Source: Procambarus clarkii (taxonomy: Eukaryota; Arthropoda; Malacostraca; Decapoda; Cambaridae). Taken from it: 64,000 nucleotides of DNA. The notes below the pieces were generated by a model. That model saw only the letters and a program-made list of their open reading frames with translations, did not search any database and was not told where the DNA came from. This document shows positions 50,715-60,356 of the stretch, in pieces. The DNA lies in assembly GCF_040958095.1 (NCBI RefSeq), contig NC_091181.1, positions 26,490,349 to 26,554,348 of the forward strand, read 5' to 3'. The translations under genes were made by a program, and so were the position numbers. The number at the start of each line of letters is the position of its first letter. Position 1 is the stretch's first letter.

Positions 50715-53629
50715 ATGATTTTTGGCTGCTAGCGGAGAAAATCGCGTGGTTTTTGGCAGGTAGCGGCGAAAATCGCGCTATTTTTGCCTGCCAGCTGCAA
50801 AAAAAAGCATAGTTTCTGGCCGCTAGCGGCGAAAATCGCACGATTTTTGGCCGCTAGCGGCGAAAATCGCACAGTTTTTGGCCGCTAGCGGCGAAAATCG
50901 CGCGGTTTTTGGCCGGTAGCGGCGAAAATCGCGCTATTTTCGCCCGCCAGCTGCAAAAATCGCATAGTTTCTGGCTGCTAGCAGCGAAAATCGCACGATT
51001 TTTGGCCGCTAGCGGTGAAATTCGCACGATTTTTGGCCGCTAACGGCAAAATTTGTAGGATTTTTGGCCGCTAGCGGCGAAAATCGCACGGTTTTTGGCC
51101 GCTAGCGGCGAAAATCGCGCTATTTTTGGCCGATAGCGGCGAAAATCGCGATTTTTGCCCGCCAGCTCCGAAAATCGCATGGTTTTTGGCCGGTAGCGGC
51201 GAAAATCACGCGGATTTTGGCCGGTAGCAGCGAAAATCGGTCGATTTTTGGCAGGTAGCGGCGAAATTCGCGCGGTTTTTGGCCGCCAGCTGCAAAAATA
51301 GCATGGTTTCTGGCCGCTAGCGTCGAAAATAGCGCGGTTGTCGGCCGTTAGCGGCAAAAATCGCCCGATTCTTGGCCGCTAGCGGCGAAAATCGCACGGT
51401 TTATGGCCGCTAGCGGCGAAAATCGCGCTATTTTTGGCCAGTACCGGCAAAAATCGCAATTTTTGCCCACCAGCTGCGAAAATCTCATGGTTTTTGGCCG
51501 CTTGCGGCGAAATTCGCGCTATTTTTGGCCGGTACCGGCGAAAATCGCGATTTTTGCCCTCCAGCTGCGAAAATCGCATGGTTTTTGGCCGCTAGCGGCA
51601 AAAATCGCGCGGTTTTTGGCCGGTAGCGCCGAAAATCGGTCGATTTTTGGCAGGTAGCGGCGAAATTCGCGCGGTTTTTGGCCGCTAGCGGCGAAAATAG
51701 AGCGGTTTACGGCCGTTAGCGGCAAAAATCGCCCGATTTTTGGCCGCTAGCGGCGAAAATCGCACGGTTTTTGGCCGCTAGCGGCGAAAATCGCGCTATT
51801 TTTGGCCAGTAGCGGCCAAAATCGCGATTTTTGCCCGCCAGCTGCGAAAATCGCATGGTTTTTGGCCGCTAGCGGCGAAAATCGCGCTATTTTTGCCCGC
51901 CAGCTGCAAAAATCGCATAGTATCTGGCCGCTAGCGGCGAAATTCCCACGATTTTTGGCCGCTAGCGGCGAAATTTGCACGATTTTTGGCCGCTAGCGGC
52001 GAAAATCGCGCTATTTTTAGCCGGTAGCGGCGAAAATCGCGATTTTTGCCCACCAGCTGCGAAAATCGCATGGTTTTTGGCCGCTAGCGGCGAAAATCGC
52101 GCGGTTTTTGGCCGGTAACGGTGAAAATCGGTCGATTTTTGGCAGGTAGCGGCGAAATTCGCGCGGTTTTTGGCCGCCAGCTGCAAAAATCGCATGGTTT
52201 CTGGACGCTAGCGTCGAAAATAGCGCGGTTTTCGGCCGTTAAGGGCAAAAATCGCCCGATTTTTGGCCGCTAGCGGCGAAAATCGCACGATTTTTGGCCG
52301 TTAGCGGCGAAAATCGCGCTATTTTTGTCCGGTAGCGGCGAAAATCGCGATTTTTGCCCACCAGCTGCGAAAATCGCATGGTTTTTGGCCGCTAGCGGCG
52401 AAAATCGCGTGGTTTTTGGCTGGTAGCGGCGAAATTCGCGCGTTTTTTGGCCGCCAGCTGCAAAAATCGCATGGTTTCTGGCCGCTAGCGTCGAAAATAG
52501 CGCGGTTTTCGGCCGTTAACGGCAAAAATCGCCCGATTTTTGGCCGCTAGCGGCGAAAATCGCACGGTTTTTGGCCGTTAGCGGCGAAAATCGCGCTATT
52601 TTTGTCCGGTAGCGGCGAAAATCGCGCTATTTTGCCCGCCAGCTTCAAAAATCGCATAGTTTCTGGCCGCTAGCGGCGAAAATCGCACGATTTTTGGCTG
52701 CTAGCGGCGAAAATCGCACGGTTTTTGGCCGCTAGCGGCGAAAATCGCGCTATTTTTGGCCGGTAGCGGCGAAAATCGCGATTTTTGCCTGCCAGCTGCA
52801 AAAATCTCATGGTTTTTGGCCGCTAGCGGCGAAAATCGCGCGGTTTTTGGCCAGTATCGGCGAAAATCGCGCTATTTTTGCCCGCCAGCTGCGAAAATCG
52901 CATGGTTTTTGGCCGCTAGCGGCGAAAATCGCGCGGTTTTTGGCCGGTAGCGGCGAATATCGCGATTTTTGCCCGCCAGTTGCGAAAATCGCATGGTTTT
53001 TGGCCGCTAGCGGCGAAAATCGCGCGGTTTTTGGCCGGCAGCGGCGAATATCGCGATTTTTGCCCGCCAGCTGCGAAAATCGCATGGTTTCTGGCCGCTA
53101 GCGGCGAAAATCGCGCGGTTTTTGGCCGATAGCGGCGAATATCGCGATTTTTGCCCGTCAGCTGCGAAAATCGCATGGTTTTTGGCCGCTAGCGGCGAAA
53201 ATCGCGCTATTTTTGGCTGGTAGCAGCGAAAATCGCGATTTTTGCCCGCCAGCTGCGAAAATCTCATGGTTTTTGGCCGCTAGCGGCGAAAATCGCGCGG
53301 TTTTTGGCCGGTATCGGCGAAAATCGCGCTATTTTTGCCCGCCAGCTGCGAAAATCGCATGGTTTTTGGCCGCTAGCGGCGAAAATCGCGCGGTTTTTGG
53401 CCGATAGCGGCGAATATCGCGATTTTTGCCCGTCAGCTGCGAAAATCGCATGGTTTTTGGCCGCTAGCTGCGAAAATCGCGCGGTTTTTGGCCGGTAGCG
53501 GCGAATATCGCGATTTTTGCCCGCCAGCTGCGAAAATCGCATGGTTTCTGGCCGCTAGCGGCGAAAATCGGACGATTTTTGGCCTCTAGCGGCGAAAATC
53601 GCACGGTTTTTGGCCGGTAGTGGCGAAAA
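50715..53629 (+). repeat. 31-bp satellite block between units B and C
   Basis: About 2.9 kb of satellite in the main orientation. It starts with the same divergent monomers as 45,641 and then passes into a series with several private changes (for example GGCCAGTACCGGC, GGCCGCTTGCGGCG, GTTATCTGG-like variants). It ends in a 91-bp trimer repeat next to unit C. Confidence 0.96.
52840..53560 (+). repeat. 91-bp trimeric higher-order repeat
   Basis: The monomer order GGTAGC core, CAGCTG core, GCTAGC core repeats with a period of 91 bp (31+29+31). It includes a diagnostic GGCGAATATCGCGATTTTTG linker. Several consecutive trimers can be followed here (for example 52,916 and 53,007). The same trimer order appears less regularly throughout the array, so this stretch shows the higher-order unit most cleanly. 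Confidence 0.85.
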
Positions 53630-53723
53630 TCACCAGTGCCTAATAATAAGCCCAAAAAATCCTAACAGCCAATCTTTTAACATTGGCTCAGCAAGGCCCA
53701 TCCCTTCCTCTGATTTTAGTGCA

Positions 53724-53867
53724 GAGCTTGTTCCCTGAATGGGTGCATTACATCCACCACTGTAGTGCCATCAACACATTGTACATATGCTTTACTGAAA
53801 GCACTGTACAATGCATGCCAGGCACTAAAGTTTTAGATGCATCCACCCATTCAGCAAACAAGCCCTG
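53724..53867. repeat. Imperfect inverted repeat of about 144 bp (unit C)
   Basis: Same arms and the same inner CATTGTACA / TGTACAATG pair as in unit A. Confidence 0.7.
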
Positions 53868-54145
53868 TGAGAATTAACAATGTAACCATTGTTAAGGGTC
53901 CCTAAACCTATGCAAATCTAGTCCATCTATTAGATGGGTAGTAGAGCAAAGCTCTGAAAAAGCCAAGCCAGGGAAATCTGCAGGACTGCCTGGTCTCCTT
54001 TTATGAAATGGGGTAGGATCAGTACAAACTGCATCATCCCCTGTGGGTTGTAACAGTAGGACATGGTTACACACCTATAAATGGACTAGATAAGAGAATT
54101 AAGATTAAGTCATTGATATAGCTAAAACATCAAATTCAAACTCAC

Positions 54146-55243
54146 CCACTTTTGTAGAGTTCCTTTTGCAGAGTAAAGGAGCCTCACTCCAAGCCAGTCC
54201 ATGCATCATAATCACTTTCACCTGAAAAATATTAAAAAATTAATTTCAGATTTAAAGCCAATCTTGCTTTACTTTTCAAATTAGCATTCAGTACTTTACA
54301 AATTCAGATGGAAAAAATTTATTTAAGGAATTTACCTTTCCTACATATTCTAGTAGCAGTAGTAAAGATCTAATTTAGCAATATAAATATATATGGCATA
54401 AATTTGCCAAGTTTCAATAAATGTCATTTGAGAAACTATCCACAACTGCACTTCAATGGCAATTTACATTTATCTTTAGCCAATGCTATATTGTTTAATT
54501 AAGTTATTACTATTTTTTTACTTTTATGCAAATCTATTCAGATTAACCTTTACTACAACTCACCTGATTGTTTAAGCAATTAACTCTTCCAACTGACAGA
54601 GGGACTTTTGGACTTTCCAAACCACATTCTGGAAAACTATATAAATTTAAAACCAAGCTAAAGTAAACATTTAATATTTTTTTTTTTACTTTCAAGGGAA
54701 AAATACCATCACTTAGAACAAAACTTTTCCTGCCATTAACTTTATTTGACTCATGATTACCCTTAACAGTGTTATACATTTATAGATTAAAGCTTATTTA
54801 ACAAACATTTAATGTTAACTAAACAAGATTTATATTTCATTAAATTTATTAATAAAACACCCTCAACTATGCTGTTTAAGATCTAATGCCCCACATTACA
54901 ATTTTCACAATTTCAACATACCATTCTATTCAATACATTCCTGAAAGGACTAAACTTGCAGATATGGTACCCACTAGCCTAAGCCTAGACTTCCATACCC
55001 TAATATTTAATAGGTTTTTAGCAATTAACTTCTACCCTCTAATTCCAATGTACACAACACTACTTACTGTAGATCTGCAAGTATTTTCCTCAAGCTCTTT
55101 GTTGCCAGGACCTTCCACAACCTGTCATGTGAACAGTAAATATTACTAAAAAGTTATTTTCATAGCGATGTTATTTTGTTCATACCTGTACCACCAGTTT
55201 AACAGTTGCCGTTTTAAATGGCACACCAAGTATCTTGTCCCAT
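54146..55243 (-). pseudogene. Exon-like segments of an unidentified host gene (unit C)
   Basis: Segments lie at 55,243-55,186, 54,628-54,564 and 54,221-54,146 on the minus strand. The middle segment has the same TAA and 2-bp shortening as A and B, but the donor after the last segment is GTGAGT as in D. C is thus intermediate between D and A/B. Confidence 0.4.
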
Positions 55244-56529
55244 CTTTATTAATTACAAAGCTATAGTCATTTCAAGTCAACATCCTATACAAATTTTATT
55301 TTCCAACAACTTTAGTCATGAACATTTTTCTGGAACATTGCAAACAAACTTTAATTTAACAACCATGTATAACATTTGAATAAAAGCAATACAAAATTTA
55401 TATATACAAATTATTATTCTTTTGCAACCACTGCTTACTACTAGGGGGACAAATTTATTCTGTTGAATTATGTACCAAGCTTTTTAGTCTGAAAATTCAT
55501 AATTAACCCAACTATACTACCAAGACAATGTGTTTTACTAAATTTAGTAATATTTTTACACTAGCAACTATACAAGGCCATATTCTCTCCAGTTATCACC
55601 ACACTTCTGCAGGTGTAAGGTTCTATCTCCCCCATCTGCAGCACTTATGACCACACTTGGTCTTTATTATAAATTTCTTTATGAACCTGATACAGTACTG
55701 TTAATGGATTAAATGTTTTGTGGGAACAATTTAGCTACAGTTCTGCCAAAGGAATGTTTAACACACCATGCAAGCCAACTAATATTAAAGTTAGAAATAT
55801 TTATTAAAAGCAGAAGTTTTTATCATATGGGATGTTATTTTAGAAGAATGGGTGGTGTGGTGGTTGTTATGGTTGAGTAACATGGTACAAGAGGGCAAGT
55901 AGTTGCTGAGCAAGTATGCCAATTTCAATTTCTAGCAAACTGGGAGATACAGCAGAAGTGCACACTTTCTGCATGAATTCTAATGGCAGTAAAGTTCCTA
56001 CTAGAGAGTTACTGGCCACCATTCACTAATGACTAGGGGAAGTTAGCTCAGAGCATCTTTGATGTGCTTTGATGGCAACGAAAATGTTGCCCCCTTCAAA
56101 CGTTAAGCTTGTCTACAGCATTTCGTTTTTAATTAACTATGTAAGGGGGAGATTCTGAATAGCAAGTGCCAATAGGCACTGCCACTGGCTTATGGCAAAA
56201 GATTCTGTAGCAATAGAACTATAAGCCACACTTTCTCCCCCCCCCCTTCCTCCCAACTGTTCAGTGTCAAAAGGGAGGGGGGGTGTCCATTTACTGTACC
56301 ACTTACATTTTAGTGTGGGCTTCATCCACTATTCTGATGTTAGCTGGAACATTTGTGCCAGCTGCTGGTTTGAAAGGGAGGCATACCATGTGCCAATTCA
56401 GGAAGCTTTCCACGTTCCTCACTGCATGTCAGCTCAGGACCTCACTACCATGTTGAGAGGCAGTTGAAGACTAACCAATCAACATCCCAGGCTGGAGAGC
56501 AGTGCCAGCTCGGGGAGAATTTACCACCT

Positions 56530-56920
56530 GCAAAAAATTTAATACTCTTAACTATCTACACCATCTATCTCATCTTTACCTAGCCCCCAAACCTTACATT
56601 TGTCAGCATTAAACTGCATCTGGTAGTCTTAACCATTTCAAAACTATATAGGGCATCTGTATTTCTTATTTGCCAATTCTGCAACTATTGCAGTCTAAAC
56701 CATAATCTTGCGAATAACGGAGGTCCAAGGAGAGCTTTTAGGCACTACTTACAACACTTCTCCCAACTTAACCCCATTTATACCAATTTCCTTTGGTATA
56801 GCCAAGACCTAATCAACTTCAGTCAGCATTCCCAATGTTCCGAGCCCCTATCAATTTTGCGCCACTATCAAAATCTCTGCTGAAGTCAAGGTACACAAAA
56901 TCACAAACCTTATCACCATT
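56530..56920 (-). mobile_element. Decayed LINE reverse-transcriptase fragment (unit C)
   Basis: Same remnant as in units A and B. The motif A equivalent is at about 56,868-56,897. Frames are broken. Confidence 0.62.
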
Positions 56921-57093
56921 TCCTCAACTATGCAACCTAATCCATGAACATTTAGTAATAAAACTATGTGATTCATGTATCTAGTCATGTTTCTCAAAAA
57001 GAGTAGAGAAATGGCACTTGTAATGTTAGATTCTAGTAACTTTCCTCACAATAGACTAAGCTAATTGGTCACTAACTTAAGCGTTAAAGTTAA

Positions 57094-57118
57094 TATAGCA
57101 AGTTTTAAAGGAAGTGTG
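57094..57118. repeat. 25-base loop at the centre of the giant palindrome
   Basis: The arms flanking this loop are TTAAAGTTAA (left) and TTAACTTTAA (right), followed outward by CTTAAG on both sides and then by about 2 kb of inverted repeat. In units A and B the same small hairpin (CTTAAG…loop…CTTAAG) is present, but satellite begins exactly after the right CTTAAG. The hairpin may have seeded fold-back synthesis. Confidence 0.9.
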
Positions 57119-57289
57119 TTAACTTTAACCCTTAAGTTAGTGACCAATTAGCTTAGTCTATTGTGAGGAAAGTTACTAGAATCTAACATTACAAGTGCCA
57201 TTTCTCTACTCTTGTTGAGAAACATGACTAGATACATGAATCGCATAGTTTTATTACTAAATGTTCATGGATTAGGTTGCATAGTTGAG

Positions 57290-57660
57290 GAAATGGTGAT
57301 AAGGTTTGTGATTTTGTGTACCTTGACTTCAGCAGAGATTTTGATAGTGGCGCAAAATTGATAGGGGCTCGGAACATTGGGAATGCTGACTGAAGTTGAT
57401 TAGGTCATGGCTATACCAAAGGAAATTTGTATAAATGGGGTTAAGTTGGGAGAAGTGTTGTAAGTAGTGCCTAAAAGCTCTCCTTGGACCTCCGTTATTC
57501 GCAAGATTATGGTTTAGACTGCAATAGTTGCAGAATTGGCAAATAAGAAATATAGATGCCCTATATAGTTTTGAAATGGTTAAGACTACCAGATGCAGTT
57601 TAATGCTGACAAATGTAAGGTTTGGGGGCTAGGTAAAGATGAGATAGATGGTGTAGATAG
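57290..57660 (+). mobile_element. Decayed LINE reverse-transcriptase fragment (unit D)
   Basis: Three reverse-transcriptase landmarks of CR1/L2-type LINEs appear in order in drifting frames. VYLDFSRDFD at 57,316-57,345 resembles motif A (YLDFSKAFD). LLGPPLF near 57,470-57,500 resembles motif B (VPQGSVLGPLLF). QMQFNADKCKVWGLGKD at 57,590-57,640 resembles the conserved region after the catalytic YADD box. Motif C itself is not recognisable, and stops and frameshifts are numerous. The AT-rich unit therefore includes an old dispersed repeat. Confidence 0.68.
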
Positions 57661-57927
57661 TTAAGAGTATTAAATGTTTTGCAGGTGGTAAATTCTCCCC
57701 GAGCTGGCACTGCTCTCCAGCCTGGGATGTTGATTGGTTAGTCTTCAACTGCCTCCCAACATGGTAGTGAGGTCCTGAGCTGACATGCAGTGAGGAACGT
57801 GGAAAGCTTCCTGAATTGGCACATGGTATGCCTCCCTTTCAAACCAGCAGCTGGCACAAATGTTCCAGCTAACATCAGAATAGTGGATGAAGCCCACACT
57901 AAAATGTAAGTGGTACAGTAAATGGAC

Positions 57928-57974
57928 ACCCCCCCTCCCTTTTGACACTGAACAGTTGGGAGGAAGGGGGGGGG
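57928..57974. repeat. C-run and G-run inverted pair (unit D)
   Basis: Inverted version of the tract in unit A, with a G-run of nine here. Same possible hairpin. Confidence 0.8.
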
Positions 57975-58133
57975 TGGAGAAAGTGTGGCTTATAGTTCTT
58001 AGGGTAATCATGAGTCAAAGTTAATGGCAGGAAAAGTTTTGTTTTAAGTGATGGTATTTTTCCCCTGAAAGTAAAAAAAAATATTCAATGTTTACTTGTT
58101 AATGCTTGGTATTAAATTTATATAGTTGTCCAG

Positions 58134-58614
58134 AATGTGGTTTGGAAAGTCCAGAAGTCCCTCTGTCAGTTGGAAGAGTTAATTGCTCAAACAGAATCAG
58201 GTGAGTTGTAGTAAAGGTTAATCTGAATAGATTTGCATAAAAGTAAAAAAATAGTAATAACTTAATTAAATATAGCATTGGCTAAAGATAAATGTAAATT
58301 GCCATTGAAGTGCAGTTGTGGATAGTTTCTCAAATGACATTTACTGAAACCTGGCAAATTGATGCCATATATATTTATATTGCTAAATTAATCTTTACTA
58401 CTGCTACTAGAATATGTAGGAAAGGTAAATTCCTTAAAGAAATTTTTTCCATCTGAATTTGTAAAGTACTGAATGCTAATTTGAAAAGTAAAGCAAGATT
58501 GGCTTTAAATCTGAAATTAATTTGTTAATATTTTTCAGGTGAAAGTGATTATGATGCATGGACTGGCTTGGAGTGAGGCTCCTTTACTCTGCAAAAGGAA
58601 CTCTACAAAAGTGG
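58134..58614 (+). pseudogene. Exon-like segments of an unidentified host gene (unit D)
   Basis: Segment 1 (58,134-58,200) follows TTGTCCAG, precedes GTGAGT, and reads NVVWKVQKSLCQLEEL plus seven more residues without a stop. Segment 2 (58,539-58,614) follows TTTTTCAG, precedes GTGAGT, and continues in the same phase as ESDYDAWTGLE to a TGA at 58,574-58,576. Unlike A-C, segment 1 is open here. Segment 0 is absent because it lies in the 1.45 kb missing from D. The peptide is charged and probably helical; I cannot name it. It could be the C-terminal end of a real gene, a pseudogene fragment, or chance. Confidence 0.42.
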
Positions 58615-58892
58615 GTGAGTTTGAATTTGATGTTTTAGCTATATCAATGACCTAATCTTAATTCTCTTATCTAGTCCATTTATGGGTGTGTAACCATGTC
58701 CTACTGTTACAACCCACAGGGGATGATGCAGTTTGTACTGATCCTACCCCATTTCATAAAAGGGGACCAGGCAGTCCTGCAGATTTCCCTGGCTTGGCTT
58801 TTTCAGAGCTTTGCTCTACTACCCATCTAATAGATGGACTAGATTTGCATAGGTTTAGGGACCCTTAACAATGGTTACATTGTTAATTCTCA

Positions 58893-59037
58893 CAGGGCTT
58901 GTTTGCTGAATGGGTGGATGCATCTAAAACTTTAGTGCCTGGCATGCATTGTACAGTGCTTTCAGTAACACATATGTACAATGTGTTGATGGCACTAAAG
59001 TGGTGGATGTAATGCACCCATTCAGGGAACAAGCTTT
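58893..59037. repeat. Imperfect inverted repeat of about 145 bp (unit D)
   Basis: The same foldback structure as in A-C, read from the other strand, with GAATGGGTG / CACCCATTC arms and the CATTGTACA / TGTACAATG inner pair. D adds ACACA around the loop and other small changes. Confidence 0.7.
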
Positions 59038-59072
59038 GCACTAAAATCAGAGGAAGGGATAGGCCTTGCTGA

Positions 59073-59092
59073 GCCAATCTTAAAAGATTGGC
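59073..59092. repeat. Short palindrome near the end of unit D
   Basis: GCCAATCTT and AAGATTGGC face each other with two bases between them. In A-C the second arm is altered (AACATTGGC), so D seems to keep the older form. Confidence 0.8.
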
Positions 59093-59131
59093 TGTTAGGA
59101 TTTTTTGGGCTTATTATTAGGCATTGGTGAT

Positions 59132-59869
59132 AATAAAAGTAGTGTCCCTGTTTAATGTTTATTTTTCTTTTACAGGTGATTGTCTCTGGAGTTGTCTTGG
59201 CCTTTTGGATCTTCTGTTCATCTAGGAGCATCTGTCCCACAACCTGAAACAGTAATAAATATTAGATGTATTATAAATACTATATGTAAAACTTATTAAA
59301 TAAAACAATTTTAATGAAACTACTTTATATACCTTATCCTGAAATTATGCTGGAAATTATTGTTTACTACTATTGATGCAATGTTTAAACATCTGAATTT
59401 TTTTTACTTTGAAAATAAATACTTGGTAAAATTTACACCTATTTGTAACTTGTTACATAGGTGCATGCAAAATGCATTGAAAAGATGTAAAAGTGGACTA
59501 CCTATTCAATTTACATAAACTAACAAATATTGCAAATTAGTCTGAAATATTAAAGTGGAAGAAACTTTAGTCAATATTTTAGTTTTCATATTTGAAAGTA
59601 AATTTAAAGCTATGCAACACCTAAGCTTTGTACAAATTATGATTAAATTAACTAAAGATCATTGTTAAATTTACAAAACATTAGAAAAGTGACAATGAAG
59701 CATCTATACAACATGGTTTTCACAAAGTCTTTGGTAACCTAAATTTAATCAAAGCTCTTAAATGATTTGTCTGCCAAACTTGAGATATTCTGAAATATTT
59801 TACCTAGATTAAAACCATCATTGTTTGAAAGGGCAAAACAGATTACTGTCAATTAGTTTGACCTAACAT
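59132..59869. other. AT-rich non-satellite DNA next to unit D
   Basis: No gene is supported. One exon-like trace lies on the + strand: CTTTTACAG ends at 59,175, and the next 72 nt (59,176-59,247) read a hydrophobic peptide (VIVSGVVLAFWIFCSS…) to a TGA, with AATAAA at 59,254-59,259. It could be a terminal exon with a poly(A) signal. Its phase does not follow from the segments in unit D, so I leave it unassigned. The rest is low-complexity A/T-rich sequence. Confidence 0.5.
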
Positions 59870-60350
59870 CTGCAAGGTCCTGAAGGAATGGAATTTTTTT
59901 TGTAAAACTTTGTTTGCTAAAAACAAACCCTGCCTAATGAACCTGCTCATTTTTTTTAGAAATGGTAATTGCAACATTACCAAAGGCCATTGTTTTAATA
60001 GCCAAAGTACCAAATGAAAGACCAAGAAGCAACAAACGGGTACATGGTAGAAAGGACAAAAGAATGGTTACGAGGACCCTTTCATTTGTTAAAGAAATGA
60101 CTGAGGAAAAATGCTGTCATACCACAAGGGGTCTTAACCCTTGTCATATACATCACTGACATTAATCTAAATATTACCAACCACAAAAATTGCTGATAAC
60201 ATGTTATAAAGAATATAATATTGAGGCCTTAATGCAGATCTCTAACTCTACAAATAGTAACAAGACTGGCAATTTCTTAATATAAAACAGAAAAAAAATC
60301 CAAGACCTTGCACGTGAGCCAGAACAATCCATATCACAACTACCACATTA
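59870..60350 (+). mobile_element. Strongly decayed CR1/L2-like LINE fragment
   Basis: Landmarks of a LINE reverse transcriptase occur in the right order on the + strand. KPCLMNLL near 59,925 resembles the SCLTNLLEF region. KVPNERP at 60,004-60,024 resembles the end of motif A (KVPHERLL). VIPQGVLTLVIYITDI at 60,116-60,166 is motif B (GVPQGSVLGPLLFIIYINDI). IADN at 60,189-60,200 stands where the FADD catalytic box should be, with the second Asp changed. QDWQFLNIK at 60,261-60,287 matches the WQMLFNIDKCK region. Several stops and shifts make it non-functional. A younger LINE has inserted just past its recognisable end. Confidence 0.72.
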
Positions 60351-60356
60351 AAATGA

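Larger units (their letters stand above)
40706..50854 (+). repeat. 5,075-bp tandem duplication spanning satellite plus AT-rich unit
   Basis: Copy 1 is 40,706 to about 45,780 and copy 2 is 45,781 to about 50,854. Each contains about 1.4 kb of satellite, a complete AT-rich unit and the first 140 bp of satellite beyond it. The join lies inside a satellite monomer (…TTTTTGGCCG|GTAGCGG). After the join copy 1 resumes with the rare GGCTATATTTG variant also seen at 40,720, while copy 2 continues into a different monomer. The copies look almost identical; the difference I found is a C-run of 11 versus 10. This is either a very recent unequal exchange between satellite monomers or an assembly duplication. 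Confidence 0.93.
53630..57118 (+). repeat. AT-rich unit C (third copy, left arm of the palindrome)
   Basis: About 3.5 kb, differing from A and B at scattered single bases (for example ACCAGTGCC for ACCAATGCC, CTAGATAAG for CTATATAAG, ACTCACCC for ACTAACCC). The left edge again joins satellite at ATCACC. At the right edge the unit does not return to satellite. It turns into its own reverse complement through a 25-base loop. The CTAGATAAG and ACTCACCC states are shared with inverted unit D, so C and D are closer to each other than to A/B at those sites. Confidence 0.95.
57119..59131 (-). repeat. AT-rich unit D (inverted, shortened copy)
   Basis: About 2.0 kb matching unit C in reverse complement, with more differences than the other copies have among themselves. 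It lacks about 1.45 kb found in A-C (54,764-56,213 in C); the join in D is at about 58,000 (TATAGTTCTT|AGGGTAATC). D ends at GGCATTGGTGAT. Beyond the shared ATCACC (read in reverse) the flank is ordinary AT-rich DNA rather than satellite. Since D is the only copy with a non-satellite flank, it may mark the ancestral locus. Confidence 0.95.

Noticed and set aside
58126-58200. CPECG-containing frame in exon-like segment 1 (possible zinc finger)
   Set aside because: Only one CxxC pair is present and the frame runs into a stop at the next segment. The alternative frame (NVVWKVQK…) fits the splice phases better.
59962-60159. 65-codon frame starting MVIATLPKAIVL
   Set aside because: It overlaps the decayed LINE and picks up its KVPNERP motif in passing. 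It is not an independent gene.
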